Positions 38,058 through 48,600 of a stretch of DNA of 64,000 nt are shown here, piece after piece; the stretch's first letter is position 1; the number at the start of each line of letters is the position of its first letter. Origin of the DNA: Leptospira wolbachii serovar Codice str. CDC (GTDB taxonomy: Bacteria > Spirochaetota > Leptospiria > Leptospirales > Leptospiraceae); the NCBI RefSeq assembly GCF_000332515.2, contig NZ_AOGZ02000013.1, forward strand, positions 248,001 through 312,000. The letters run 5' to 3'. Below the pieces are notes generated by a model. It had not been told where the DNA came from. It ran no database searches and saw nothing but the letters and a program-made list of their open reading frames with translations. A program made the translations under genes and the position numbers.

Positions 38058-38630
38058 ATGAAACTAGTTTTTACATTTTTAATCTTCGCTCTCCCTTTGT
38101 TCGCAAAAACCAACCTCCCCATTTCTTTTGAGGAAAATGGCCTCTATGGTTTTAAAAATAAATCGGGCAAGGTAATCATCAAAGCTCAATACCAACAAAC
38201 AATGGATTTTACAAAGGAACAGGTAAGTTTTGTTGTTTCAAATAACAAATGGATTTGTATTGATTCAAAAAACAATATCCTACTAGAAACCTTTGTCTAT
38301 GACAATGGACCCGATTATTATGCAGAAAACCTAGCTCGATTTGTAGAAAACAAAAAGTTTGGATTTTTTAATTCCCGTTGTAAAAAATTAATCCCTGCCC
38401 AATACGATTTTGCTTTTCCATTCGAAAATGGTTATTCCATAGTATGTCATGGATGCGAATCCAAGTTAGATGGGGAACATAGTAAAATCGTCGGCGGAAA
38501 GTTTGGAGTCATCAACCGGAAAGGAAAAACAGTATTACCAATAGAGTATGATTCTATCAATTCGATTGATGGGAAAAATAGGACGGCAAGTGTAACGAAG
38601 GACCAAAAGAAAACAATAGTAAACTTATAA
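38058..38630 (+). CDS. WG-repeat protein, exported
   Basis: A 190-residue protein with an N-terminal signal peptide (MKLVFTFLIFALPLFAKT). The mature part is made of WG-type repeats: NGLYGFKNKSGKVIIKAQYQ, NKKFGFFNSRCKKLIPAQYD, and GGKFGVINRKGKTVLPIEYD, each ending in the typical pattern of I-P-x-x-Y-D. Such repeats form beta-rich scaffolds without a known activity. The start is backed by AGG five bases upstream. Right after its stop codon, in the same frame, a remnant of a beta-propeller-like gene follows (38631-38858). Confidence 0.7.
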   Translation: MKLVFTFLIFALPLFAKTNLPISFEENGLYGFKNKSGKVIIKAQYQQTMDFTKEQVSFVVSNNKWICIDSKNNILLETFVYDNGPDYYAENLARFVENKKFGFFNSRCKKLIPAQYDFAFPFENGYSIVCHGCESKLDGEHSKIVGGKFGVINRKGKTVLPIEYDSINSIDGKNRTASVTKDQKKTIVNL

Positions 38631-38858
38631 CAAAAAAGTATTGCCAACAAAAATAATCTTGCGGATGTATCAGGAATATCGCGATACAATGGAAAGGTTT
38701 TTGTTGGCGTATCCTCTTATGGTATGGCCGTAAATCCGGAAGGGCTATTTGTAGTCACCGGCAGATTTACCTCCGTGAATAATACTTTAGCCAATGAAAT
38801 AGTAGCCATAAACTTAGGAAATGACCGAATTCTGCCTTCGAACCAAACACAAACCTGA
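38631..38858 (+). pseudogene. Remnant of a repeat (beta-propeller-type) protein
   Basis: From the codon after the WG-gene stop an uninterrupted frame runs 75 codons to a TGA at 38856. It reads DVSGISRYNGKVFVGVSSYG and later TGRFTSVNNTLANEIVAINL, close to the repeat GNFTSxNGTxRNxxAxxN of leptospiral propeller-like lipoproteins. It has no start codon, signal peptide or further repeats. So it is a fragment, either decayed by itself or once part of a longer reading frame. The rest of the gap to 39053 shows no gene. Confidence 0.5.
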
Positions 38859-39053
38859 AGGCGGATACTTCCGAGCCGATCTACCTAGTTTAGAATGAAT
38901 GTAAATGATTAAGATTATAGGACTTTTACTGAACGAATTACCTATCTCATCAATAGAGTTCCAATGATAGATTCAAAATAAACCTGTGACAGTATCTTCG
39001 GTGATTCCATCATGGCAGTGACGGATGGAATACCAATTTAGGTTTTGTTTGAA

Positions 39054-41075
39054 ATGAACTGGAAACTATCTATATGGTTGGCCTTTCTTTGTAGTTGTGC
39101 ACCTCTTACTTCTGTTTCCGAAACACCCGCCGCAATCCAAGGCCAACTGGATGTAACGTCCTGGGATTTTAATCAGAACCTCCCCCTTTCTGGTGAATGG
39201 ACTTTTCATTGGAAAGAATTGATCCAACCAAACACACTTGTTTCAAAAAATATATCAAATCATAAAACTTTATTCAAGGATCCTCCATCCCCTAATACTT
39301 TCCTAACAATTGGAGAGAGGTGGAAAAATAAATATGAAGGAACCGGATACTCTACTTATCAGCTAAAGATTCTATTACCTGAAACGGCAAAAGAAAACAT
39401 ATATGCTCTCCGTTTTTTCCAAACAGGGGGAGCAGCAATGTATATTTATGTGGATGGGATTTTACAACTGGAACTGGGGAAAGTTGGTAAAACAAAGGAA
39501 ACCATGGTTCCTACTCGTAGTTCTGGAATGATCGTCATTCCTCACCCTAATGCAGAAATCAACATCTTAGTCCAAATTTCTAATTTCTACCATGACGACG
39601 GAGCATTCTGGTATCCACCAATATTGGGACTTTATAAGAACACCAACAAACAAATACTAAATGAAGCAGTAAGAGACTCCCTACTCACTGGGGCATTATT
39701 ATTTATGGCATTCTATCATTTTGTAATATTTTTATTCAGAAGAACCCGATCATTGATTTTCTTTTTTGGGTTATATAGTTTTGTCATTGCATTACACTCT
39801 ATCTCATTAAATGGCGACTCCTTATACTATTTATTTCCAGACGTTCCTTACCGTTTGGCCTTTGCACTCTCTCTGATCTTTTATCTTACGATGCCTCTAT
39901 ACCTTTCCTTTCTGAATTTATTGTTCCCCGATAATTTTTCGAAAAAGATTATAAACTTCTTTATAATCACATGTTCTGGTTTATTTCTTTTTGTATTAGT
40001 AACACCATCTGAACTTGGATCCCAAACCACTTTTTATGGATTGTTCTTTAGTATCTTAGGATTACTCTATTCCATTATTTGTATTATTTATGCGGCCTTC
40101 CAAAAAAGAGAGTTGGCCTTACCACTGCTTTTGATCCAAATCTTTTTATTTGTAAGTGCGATTAATGATACTTTGTATTTATACGGTGTTCTAAACTATT
40201 TTTTGATTTTAAAGTATTCCTATCTATCAACAGTATTATTCCAATCACTCATCTTAGCTTCTTTTTTCACAAAATCTTTTATTAAAACGGAAATATTAGG
40301 AAAAGAGCTTACGAAGCTAAATGAATCTTTAGAAAAAACAGTAATCCTCCGCACAAAAGAATACAAAGAAGCAAAACAAATTGCTGAAGAAGCTAATGAA
40401 TGGAAAGATAAATTCATCTCCCTTGTTGCCCACGATCTCAGGTCTCCCTTAAGCACCGTTTACTCTGCGTTAACCATAGTAACAGATAAAGATTCAACAG
40501 AAGAAGAAAAAACTCATATATTCAAACAATTATTTGTAATATTAGAAAATGCAATGTCCACTGTAGAACATTTACTAAACCTAAACCGGTTCAACAAAGG
40601 GAAAATTCATTTAAACTTAGCGCAGATCAAGTTCCTAGGAATGTTACAGCCGTTAATCGATTCATTTTCATTAGAATTACAGAAAAAATCAATACAAATG
40701 GATTTCCCCATTTCAGAATCCGCCACCGTTTATGCAGATAAGTCCATACTCATTGAAATCCTTCGAAACGTGATTGCTAATGCAATAAAATTCAGCAACC
40801 CTGGAGGCTGGATCCGAATCACATTTCTCGACACCGAAAAGTTTACAGAGATCACAATAGAAGACAATGGCCCAGGAATTCCTTTAGAACGCCAAAAAGA
40901 TTTGTTTTACAAACAAATGACTTCACCTGGCAGTCAGGGAGAAAAAGGATTTGGAATTGGATTGAAACTTTGTTTTGAACTCATCCGCCTCCACCAAGGA
41001 AACATTCAAGTTCAGTCGGAAGAAGGAAAGGGCAGCCGATTCACTTTAGAGTTTCCCAAAGAAAAGTTACGATAG
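39054..41075 (+). CDS. 7TMR-DISM sensor histidine kinase
   Basis: A 673-residue hybrid of the 7TMR-DISM receptor and a classical histidine kinase. The start at 39054 gives a short signal peptide ending WLAFLCSC, with a cysteine for lipid attachment. Residues about 30-200 form the extracellular DISMED2-like domain (SGEWTFHWKELIQ, NILVQISNFYHDDGAF); seven hydrophobic helices follow to about 415, then a coiled linker. The kinase has FISLVAHDLRSPLSTVYSAL with His460, IEILRNVIANAIKFSNPGGW as N box, DNGPGIPLER and EKGFGIGLKLCFELIRLHQG as G boxes. No response regulator is adjacent. Confidence 0.88.
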   Translation: MNWKLSIWLAFLCSCAPLTSVSETPAAIQGQLDVTSWDFNQNLPLSGEWTFHWKELIQPNTLVSKNISNHKTLFKDPPSPNTFLTIGERWKNKYEGTGYSTYQLKILLPETAKENIYALRFFQTGGAAMYIYVDGILQLELGKVGKTKETMVPTRSSGMIVIPHPNAEINILVQISNFYHDDGAFWYPPILGLYKNTNKQILNEAVRDSLLTGALLFMAFYHFVIFLFRRTRSLIFFFGLYSFVIALHSISLNGDSLYYLFPDVPYRLAFALSLIFYLTMPLYLSFLNLLFPDNFSKKIINFFIITCSGLFLFVLVTPSELGSQTTFYGLFFSILGLLYSIICIIYAAFQKRELALPLLLIQIFLFVSAINDTLYLYGVLNYFLILKYSYLSTVLFQSLILASFFTKSFIKTEILGKELTKLNESLEKTVILRTKEYKEAKQIAEEANEWKDKFISLVAHDLRSPLSTVYSALTIVTDKDSTEEEKTHIFKQLFVILENAMSTVEHLLNLNRFNKGKIHLNLAQIKFLGMLQPLIDSFSLELQKKSIQMDFPISESATVYADKSILIEILRNVIANAIKFSNPGGWIRITFLDTEKFTEITIEDNGPGIPLERQKDLFYKQMTSPGSQGEKGFGIGLKLCFELIRLHQGNIQVQSEEGKGSRFTLEFPKEKLR

Positions 41076-41254
41076 AAAAAACTTTTTTATCATCATAGCT
41101 TTGTAACAAATGAATTCGTATACATCGATGGGTTTCGCATCAAAGATGCACAAGAACTAGACAAAATGATACAATGTTCTAATTTCTACTTAGCTACATT
41201 TTTTTAACAAAAAGGCTTGTCAGACTTCAAAAGTCGTTACAAGTATTGCGTTCG

Positions 41255-42844
41255 ATGAAAATTAATCCCCGGATGCTTTTTTTGTTTCTTTTCTTTGCAG
41301 GAATTTCCTGTGCACCCGATGGATTTGGCAACCAAAATGTAACCAATCGTTTCGAATTCTTTTTAGACAAGAATACAGAAATTCCCTTTGGACAAATTCA
41401 AAAAATACATACTTGGAATCCAATTTCCGAGAACCAACTTTCTTTTAATTTTACTAATGATGTCATTTGGCTACGAGGAAAAACAACCGATGAAGGATTC
41501 TCGCAAGGAAGAATCCTTTCTTTAGAATGGAAAGCCCTTGATGAAGCCATATTATTTTTTCCAGAGAGTCCCAAAGAATACCAAACATATAAAACAGGAG
41601 ACACAATCCCTAAATCAAAATGGACATTGCCAGAAGCACTTTACCCCAGCTTCCTAATTCCAAAACAGAATAGAGGCGAATATTTTTATATTCGAATCCA
41701 ATCCAAGTCCATAATCTCTTTTCCCATCCTTTCCTTGGATGAAAAAACACTTCACAAACGTATGATCTTAGAAACTGCAATCACGTGGATGATTTTAGGA
41801 GTTTGTGCCGTGATGTTTGTGTTCGCGCTATTCTATTTTTTTGCTTTTAGGTTAAGCGAATTTTTCTTTTATGCTGCGTATGTAGTCTGCACTGTGTTAT
41901 GGTACAATGGTCAATATGGGAATGCTTATGATGTCCTTTGGCCAGAATCTCCTTGGTGGCAGAACAAAGCCATATTAACATTTTCTACTCTTGGAATTCC
42001 TTTTTCGTTCCAATTTGTAAGAATGTTTTTAAATACAAAAGCAAACAATCCAAGGATTGATAAAATTTTACTGATCATGGGTATTGTGGCACTCTTTTGT
42101 GTTCCAGCGATTCTTATAGCGCCTACAACTAAAATTTTTTCTAGGATCGCCACTTATATCTATCTGATCTCCATTCCCCTCATTCTTGGAACTGCATTAC
42201 GAAATTATTTCAAAGGGGAAAAACGAATCCTTTTCTTTTTGATTAGTTGGGGAACGTACTTTATCATTAGCTACAATACAATGTTTTATCTTTTGGGGAT
42301 CTTACCTTATTCCACTCCCCTTCTCTACTCTGCTGTGTTTATATTTCCCATCGATTTATTTTTCCTATTGTTCAATCTATTACAAAAATATGAAAAACTA
42401 GAAGACGAAAGAAACGAAATCCTCCATCGCATCATAACCTTAAATACTGATTCCGACAAAAACACGCGTTATGCGAAATCAAAACTAAACTCAGTCAATA
42501 CGGAAGAATCACTTGCGAAATTAGAATCATGGATGCTTGCGACGAAACCTTATTTAGATGAAAAACTAGATTTAGAAATTGCTTCTCGGGCAGTAGGCCT
42601 GACAGTCCAACAAACTTCAGAACTACTGAATTCCAAACTAGGGGTTAGTTTTCGCAGTTATCTGAATGGATTTCGGATTGCAGATGCCAAAAAAATCTTA
42701 AAAGACAAACCAGAGATGTCTATTCTTTCCATTGCTTATGCGACAGGTTTTGGATCCAAAACTGCCTTCAATGTAGAATTTAAAAAAGCAACGGGTGTGA
42801 GTCCTTTGCAATATAGACAATCGGAAGAGGCAAAAAATCTTTAA
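41255..42844 (+). CDS. 7TMR-DISM receptor with AraC-type DNA-binding domain
   Basis: A 529-residue one-component membrane regulator. An N-terminal signal segment ends FFAGISC, a likely lipobox. Residues about 30-175 match the DISMED2 extracellular domain (IWLRGKTTDEGFSQ, LDEAILFFPESPKEY). About seven hydrophobic helices follow (185-395), and then a coiled linker. The C-terminal 110 residues are an AraC-type HTH: LEIASRAVGLTVQQTSELLN, FRSYLNGFRIADAKKILKDK, ILSIAYATGFGSKTAFNVEF and KKATGVSPLQYRQ. It would link an extracellular ligand to transcription with no phosphorelay. It ends six bases from the convergent LamG lipoprotein gene at 42851. Confidence 0.88.
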   Translation: MKINPRMLFLFLFFAGISCAPDGFGNQNVTNRFEFFLDKNTEIPFGQIQKIHTWNPISENQLSFNFTNDVIWLRGKTTDEGFSQGRILSLEWKALDEAILFFPESPKEYQTYKTGDTIPKSKWTLPEALYPSFLIPKQNRGEYFYIRIQSKSIISFPILSLDEKTLHKRMILETAITWMILGVCAVMFVFALFYFFAFRLSEFFFYAAYVVCTVLWYNGQYGNAYDVLWPESPWWQNKAILTFSTLGIPFSFQFVRMFLNTKANNPRIDKILLIMGIVALFCVPAILIAPTTKIFSRIATYIYLISIPLILGTALRNYFKGEKRILFFLISWGTYFIISYNTMFYLLGILPYSTPLLYSAVFIFPIDLFFLLFNLLQKYEKLEDERNEILHRIITLNTDSDKNTRYAKSKLNSVNTEESLAKLESWMLATKPYLDEKLDLEIASRAVGLTVQQTSELLNSKLGVSFRSYLNGFRIADAKKILKDKPEMSILSIAYATGFGSKTAFNVEFKKATGVSPLQYRQSEEAKNL

Positions 42845-42850
42845 CAACCA

Positions 42851-43948
42851 TTAGGGGCCTAATATCGGTGATCCCTGATACACTTGATTCACTGCCGTAG
42901 CACTGAGAACAGAGCCAAAAACACGAAATCCATCAATGCCACCGTGGTACCAATACCCACCACCCCAACTTCCGAAAGTAATTCTTTGTAAAATTGTGTC
43001 TACAGCACCAGAACCAGTCGTGGCTGGTGTCCCCAAAAAGGTACCATTGGTATAAAAGGAGGAATTCGTTCCGTCAAAAACGATACAAATATGTGTCCAA
43101 GTACCCGCGGGCGGAGCATAGGTTTGTTTCGCACTAAAATTGGCTCGAGTAAAATATAACCCAGTAACTCCTGCTGTATTTTGTAATCCAAACCCGCAGG
43201 CATTATTAAAAAGCGTACCATAAGAAAAGATCAATTCCTGCACCCCAGATCCGAGGAGGGCGTCTGGCCTCAGCCAAATACAAATGGTTCTTGGCAATGT
43301 CCCGCTTGGCAACATACTATCTCCCCCAATTTGGGAACCGATATCCGTATTATTGAGATGTACTGCCCCATTCGTATCCCCTTCATATCCAGTTATTTTG
43401 GAAAGAGTAGGGCCAGCTGTTAGAGTTAATGGCTGGATGCCTGAATTCTCAAAAGATCCATTAGTAAATTTCAAATGGACTAAGGATCCAATTTCAACAC
43501 CGATACGAAGGGTTGTACTCATTTCTCCTGTACTCGTTGTTGCCGTGACCTTATAATCCGCATAACCTGTGATTGTTGTTGGAGAGCCAGAGATTTCACA
43601 AGTTTCATTGTTTAGGGTAAGTCCCGTCGGGAGTGTAGGTGTTACTTTGCATGTTATGATTTGACTGCATAAATCTGATTTGATAGAAACCGGAAAATTT
43701 TGTCCCAAAAGGTAAGTGTTCTGCGGATAGGATAACGAAGTATTTCCAGTACAGAGAAAACAATCCTTACCTTTTACGAGACAGGCAAGTATTTGTGTTT
43801 CATTAAACTCTCGACTATGAACATCCCCTGCATTATTAAAATCAGAAGGTTTACAATCCAAAATAATAAAAATTAGGAAGAGGATTGTGTAGGATAAATT
43901 ACTAAACTGTCCAAGGAAATGAAAACGTTCGCATATTTGTTTTTTCAT
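42851..43948 (-). CDS. LamG-domain lipoprotein
   Basis: A 365-residue lipoprotein. The hydrophobic segment ends in the lipobox-like IILDCKPSD. After the cysteine comes a module shared with the protein at 44101 (NAGDVHSREFNETQILACLV). Residues about 90-150 look like a putative Ig domain (LPTGLTLNNETCEISGSPTT, the He_PIG pattern), then a concanavalin-like LamG domain from about 160: LPRTICIWLRPDALLGSGVQ, WTHICIVFDGTNSSFYTNGT, and DGFRVFGSVLSATAVNQVYQ. LamG folds bind carbohydrate or protein; the partner is unknown. A palindrome lies 38 bases upstream of the start. Confidence 0.75.
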   Translation of the reverse strand: MKKQICERFHFLGQFSNLSYTILFLIFIILDCKPSDFNNAGDVHSREFNETQILACLVKGKDCFLCTGNTSLSYPQNTYLLGQNFPVSIKSDLCSQIITCKVTPTLPTGLTLNNETCEISGSPTTITGYADYKVTATTSTGEMSTTLRIGVEIGSLVHLKFTNGSFENSGIQPLTLTAGPTLSKITGYEGDTNGAVHLNNTDIGSQIGGDSMLPSGTLPRTICIWLRPDALLGSGVQELIFSYGTLFNNACGFGLQNTAGVTGLYFTRANFSAKQTYAPPAGTWTHICIVFDGTNSSFYTNGTFLGTPATTGSGAVDTILQRITFGSWGGGYWYHGGIDGFRVFGSVLSATAVNQVYQGSPILGP

Positions 43949-43985
43949 CTTGGCTCAAGAGTATAAGGTATTTGTGCTTAGCAAT

Positions 43986-44009
43986 CGTTCGGGTATATAT
44001 TTCCGAACG
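43986..44009. promoter_or_regulatory. Promoter palindrome of the 42851 gene
   Basis: Arms CGTTCGG and CCGAACG around a 10-base AT-rich centre (GTATATATTT), ending 38 bases from the start codon. It matches in type and distance the palindrome of the paralogue (44987-45008), so both probably share a regulator. The centre may hold the -10 box. Confidence 0.6.
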
Positions 44010-44100
44010 GAAGAATCAAAAAAAATTTGATTATTTCGAAATCATAAAAAACAAGCGGATAACAAAATTCCTTACCAACTATTGGTTCTCTTATCGATGG

Positions 44101-44949
44101 CTATTCTAAGTATGCAATTCCTGTTTGATAAACCTGACCGATTTGTTTGGCACTTAAAGCAATATCATAGATCCGCATAGCATCGGAATCGCCCCACCAG
44201 TAGTATGGCAAACCCCCACTTCCGGTCCAAGTCCCAATCACAAAGGCTCCAGAGGTCGTATTGAGTGGCCCCGAACCGCTAAAGGTCGGACTGCCGATCC
44301 AGTTTCCATTCACATAGAGACTTGCCGTATTTCCTCCGTTATAGGAAGCGCATAAATGCGTCCAGGTGTTCAGTGGTACTGTGTAATCGGCAAGGGCATC
44401 ATAACCAAATCCTAAAAAGGAAACTTTATTTCCTGTAGCCGTGGAAAGTGATAACACAGAAGCATTCGCGGTTGTAGTAGAGCCATACCGAAATATCAAT
44501 TGATGAGAGCCATTGGCAGGAAGCTGTGTAGGTTTGATCCAAGCGCACATGGTTCGTGGTTTTGCTCCCATAGGCAAACTGGCATCTTGACCTGCATCCG
44601 AGGAATAATATCGGTTATTCGTATCGAAATTTAAGCCTCCGTTGACATCACCGTCTTTCCCTGTTGTCCAATTGGGCACCCATTCCTGGCTAGATAAATT
44701 AAAAACTACTGGTCCCGAATTCACCAAGGAACCATTGGTAAAATCCAATTGCACTAATGGTTGGATTGGCACACCAACCTCGCGAGTACAAAACGGACCA
44801 ATTAACAAACAGTTTAGTATTTGCGTTTCATTAAATTCTCGACTGTGAACATCGTTTGCGTTCTCCAAATCGGAAGGCCGACAAAAGATAACAGAAAAAA
44901 CAATCAAAAGTAAGAAAAAACGGGAAATGTTGTATGGTTGTTTTTTCAT
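44101..44949 (-). CDS. LamG-domain lipoprotein, paralogue of 42851
   Basis: A 282-residue lipoprotein. The signal segment ends VFSVIFCRPSD, and then the shared module NANDVHSREFNETQILNCLL follows. It lacks the Ig domain of its neighbour, so the LamG-type domain starts at about residue 70: VQLDFTNGSLVNSG, MGAKPRTMCAWIKPTQLPAN, WTHLCASYNGGNTASLYVNG, and DSDAMRIYDIALSAKQIGQV. Gene order, the shared N-terminus, and the shared promoter palindrome indicate a tandem duplication with later loss or gain of the Ig domain. The function is unknown; surface exposure is likely. Confidence 0.75.
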   Translation of the reverse strand: MKKQPYNISRFFLLLIVFSVIFCRPSDLENANDVHSREFNETQILNCLLIGPFCTREVGVPIQPLVQLDFTNGSLVNSGPVVFNLSSQEWVPNWTTGKDGDVNGGLNFDTNNRYYSSDAGQDASLPMGAKPRTMCAWIKPTQLPANGSHQLIFRYGSTTTANASVLSLSTATGNKVSFLGFGYDALADYTVPLNTWTHLCASYNGGNTASLYVNGNWIGSPTFSGSGPLNTTSGAFVIGTWTGSGGLPYYWWGDSDAMRIYDIALSAKQIGQVYQTGIAYLE

Positions 44950-44986
44950 CTTAGTGAACAGTATAATAGATCAATGCGAATCAGTC

Positions 44987-45008
44987 GTTCCGATATATAC
45001 TTCGGAAC
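44987..45008. promoter_or_regulatory. Promoter palindrome of the 44101 gene
   Basis: Arms GTTCCGA and TCGGAAC around an 8-base centre (TATATACT), 38 bases upstream of the start codon, as in the paralogue. Confidence 0.6.
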
Positions 45009-45070
45009 AAAAGAATCGGAAGTTTTTTTAGGATCCCAATGAGGTTCTGAATGGATGTCTGCCGTATCCC

Positions 45071-45475
45071 TTGTTTTTGAAAATACCAAAGGCAAAATTG
45101 CTTCGATTCTTATTTTTCGAGATTTTGTTTCTGTCATTGACAAACCTAAGATTAGGAAATAAATTTACTAGACAATCCGTGATCATAAAAATCATTAAAA
45201 TAGCAATTTTAGTTTTGATTCTCGGTCATGATTGCAAACCTACCGAAGTTTGTAATATAAATGACTCCGATTCACCATGTGGTTTGAACAATATTTTGGT
45301 GCAAACCGATTGTACTGTCACCTCTACACCTCCATCCAAACCACAAAATCTTTCTGGATCCCCAAATAATGGACAAATTGTACTCAACTGGAATCAGCAA
45401 ACGGGAAGCGGATCACTTTCAAGCGCTTCTTTGACCTGTGCAAGTCCCTATTCTTTACTTTGCATCGAACAGTAA
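45071..45475 (+). CDS. Small lipoprotein with a vestigial DUF1554 C-terminus
   Basis: A 134-residue frame, uncertain as a gene. A hydrophobic segment ends LGHDCKPTEVC, possibly a lipobox, and a fibronectin-like linker (PSKPQNLSGSPNNGQIVLNW) follows. The last 25 residues (SLTCASPYSLLCIEQ) match the C-terminal end of DUF1554 proteins such as those at 18465 and 61176, which end in LVCVEQ and LLCVEQ. The middle of the domain is missing. So it is either a mini-protein or a deletion product. No convincing ribosome site is seen at any start, and the ATG at 45071 may be too early. Confidence 0.4.
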   Translation: MFLKIPKAKLLRFLFFEILFLSLTNLRLGNKFTRQSVIIKIIKIAILVLILGHDCKPTEVCNINDSDSPCGLNNILVQTDCTVTSTPPSKPQNLSGSPNNGQIVLNWNQQTGSGSLSSASLTCASPYSLLCIEQ

Positions 45476-45609
45476 AATTACTCTGGAAAAGAGAAATCAG
45501 GGACATTCAAACGATTGAGATTATTATCCGATCCAATGAATCTGGGCGCAGAAATTTCTTGCTTCTATACTTAGGCTCTTGAAACTAAGATAGGTCACGG
45601 ACATCCTAT

Positions 45610-48600
45610 ATGAAGAGATTTACATTACCTTTGGTATTTCTGATCCTCTCTTCTTGCCGATTCCCTTCCCTGGAGCGTGACCCACTCGAATTTCTCGCTT
45701 TCCTTCGCTTTTTCTCAAGTTCACAATTTACAGGACATAGTATAGGCGGAGCCGTATCTGGACTCAGCACAGGGGCTTCGGTCACACTCACAAACAACCA
45801 AGATTCGGTAACTGTTACTAGCGATGGAAATTTCACCTTCCCCAAAAAACTAAGTTCTGGGCAAAGTTACAATGTCAGTCTAGTAACAAATGGCTCAGGC
45901 CTTTCCTGCACGATAACCAATGCCCAAGGTGTTGTCCAAAGTAGTAATGTAAATAATATTAACGTCACCTGTGGATGGGGTACCAATTTCTATGAAGTGG
46001 GAGTCAATGTCTCAGGACTCAGCGGTACAATCTCTGTCCAAAACAATGCCGAAACTCTCAACATTGCAACAACTGGCCTCACCAAATTTACTACACTCAT
46101 ATCCACTGGCTCCAACTATGCGGTGACAATCACCTCACAACCATTAGGTACGGTTTGTTCGTTTGATGATCCAACACTTACTGTAGGAACCATGGCGGCA
46201 GCCAATGTTACATTATTTATAACATGTATTACAGGATACATTGTGGGAGGAAACATCCATCCGACCCCAAGTGCTGATCTCGGAACCAATCTCATCGGCA
46301 GGCAAACCTTAATAAATACAAAAGTCGGTTCTTTTCCAGTCAACGCCGGTGGTGCCGGAGCAGTAACAGGTGGAGCAGCAGCCAGTGCATCACCTACAAT
46401 TGCTCGTTTTAGCGGGCCCAACATGATCACAACTGATGGTAATTTTATTTACCTAGCAGACTCAATCAACGCAGTCATTCGTAAAATCGATAAGTCCAAT
46501 GGAACGACTACCATCCTTGCCGGAGGAAATTCTGGTGGTGGGACAGTATGTCCAGGAACTGTTACGACTAATTGTAAAGATGGTGTAGGAACTGCCGCAG
46601 AGTTCAACGGAATTACCGGCCTCACCACCGATGGGAATAATTTATTTGTATTAGAATCTTCAGGAAGGCGGATTCGAAAGGTCAATCTTTCAACCTCCGT
46701 TGTATCCACATTTGCTGGAACCGGCAATGCCGCTTCTGCGGACAACGTTTCTGGAATTCTTGCCTCTTTTAATAATCCTTCTTGGATTACTATGTACAAT
46801 AGCAATCTCTATGTTGTAGATCGTGGTAATTGCACTATTCGCGTTATTAACCCTACCACAACAGCCGTTAGCACTATTGCTGGTGTTCCTACAATTTGTA
46901 GTTTTGCCGATAACCCAACAGGAACTAACGCTCGTTTCTTGTCACCCATTGGAGCAGTTGGCCTTGGAGGTTATCTTTATATAACAGATCTTGGTGGAGG
47001 TGGCGGACATAAAATTCGCAGACTTTCCCTGAGTGGAACCAATGCAGTAGACACAATTGCTGGTGATGGAGTGCAAGCATCTACAGATGGAATCGGAACG
47101 GCAGCACAGTTCAATGACCCACATGGAGTAACTACAGATGGAACCAATTTATTTATTTCTGAATGGTCTGGTCATAGAATTAGACATCTCAATATAGCAA
47201 CAGGGAAGGTCACAACCTTAGTAGGAAGTGTCTCTGGGTATGCAGACAATACCGGTGGGAATGGTCTTTTGAACTTTCCTGGCTATTTAATATCTGATGG
47301 ACTGAATATTTATATTTCCGATACCGGAAATCACTCTCTTCGTTACTTGGAGCCTTCAGAATTATTACGTTATACGTTTGACGGAAACACAAACGACTCC
47401 ATTGGGACAAACCATGGTCTCATCACAGGAGCACCCACACCGACGGCAGACGAAAATGCTCTCCCCAATGGAGCTTATGAATTCCATGGAAGTGGAGAAA
47501 TCATTCAATCCACAACAAATATAACTCCTGCAATTACCGGCAATTTAACCATCTCAGCTTGGGTGTACCCAGCAGGAACAGATTCAGCCGCTACTCAATT
47601 TATATTCTATCGTGGACTAGGTGGTAGCAATGGATATGGACTCGCCTTTGAAAGTGTGGGGACCTCACGAAGATTGTACGTCTCCCTTGGTGCTGTTGGA
47701 CCAAGTGGATTTACAACAATGCGGTTACCTCTGAACCAATGGTCACATGTTGTACTCCGACGTTCGAATCCCAATTGGCAAATTTACATCAACGGCAAAC
47801 CGGATTCGATTGTTTTTACGACCAACCCTATCGCGCCAGCTAACACTTTCAAGGTGGGAGATGCGGGCAACGGAAATTATTTCAAAGGAAAAATTTCTGA
47901 CGTTCGTTTTTTCAATGGAGCTCTCGACAATGATTCCATCCAAAAGCTTGCTATCCAAGTCCCCTCAGGGCTTATCTCCTACTTTCCATTCAACGGTAAT
48001 GCAAAAGATTATGGTAACTTTCATAATGATTTGAACATAACGGGAGCCGCTATAACCACAGATCGGAATGGTCACCCAAATGGAGCTTACTATTTCAATG
48101 GTGCCTCCTTTATGCAAAAATTAAATCCCAATGGTTTACCCACAGGAAGTAGCGCAAGAACCATTTGTGCCTGGTTTAATAAATCAAGTTCCATAGGTGA
48201 ATACATTGTTGGATTTGGAACCTTTGTAAACTTACAAGGAAATGGACTCGTGGTTTCCGATACAGTCACAGGAATGTTTGGTGTAGCTGATGATGTCACA
48301 ACATTTCACGAAGGATTTAGGAACCAATGGATGCATCTCTGCGGAACTTATGATTCTGCTAACGTGAGAGTTTATGAGAATGGTGTCTTACGTGCTTTTG
48401 GATCTAAAGCTTGGTCCACTGTTCCCGGTCCAAGTCTTGAAATTGGAAGACGGCTCGATGGAGTTGGAAACTTTTCAGGTGATCTAGATGATATTAGAAT
48501 CTATAATCGTGTCCTTTCTGATACGGAGATTAGAGTTCTATCAGGGCATTATCCTACGCAAGTCAGCAGTTGGAATCCATCGATTGCTGGTAGTAGATTG

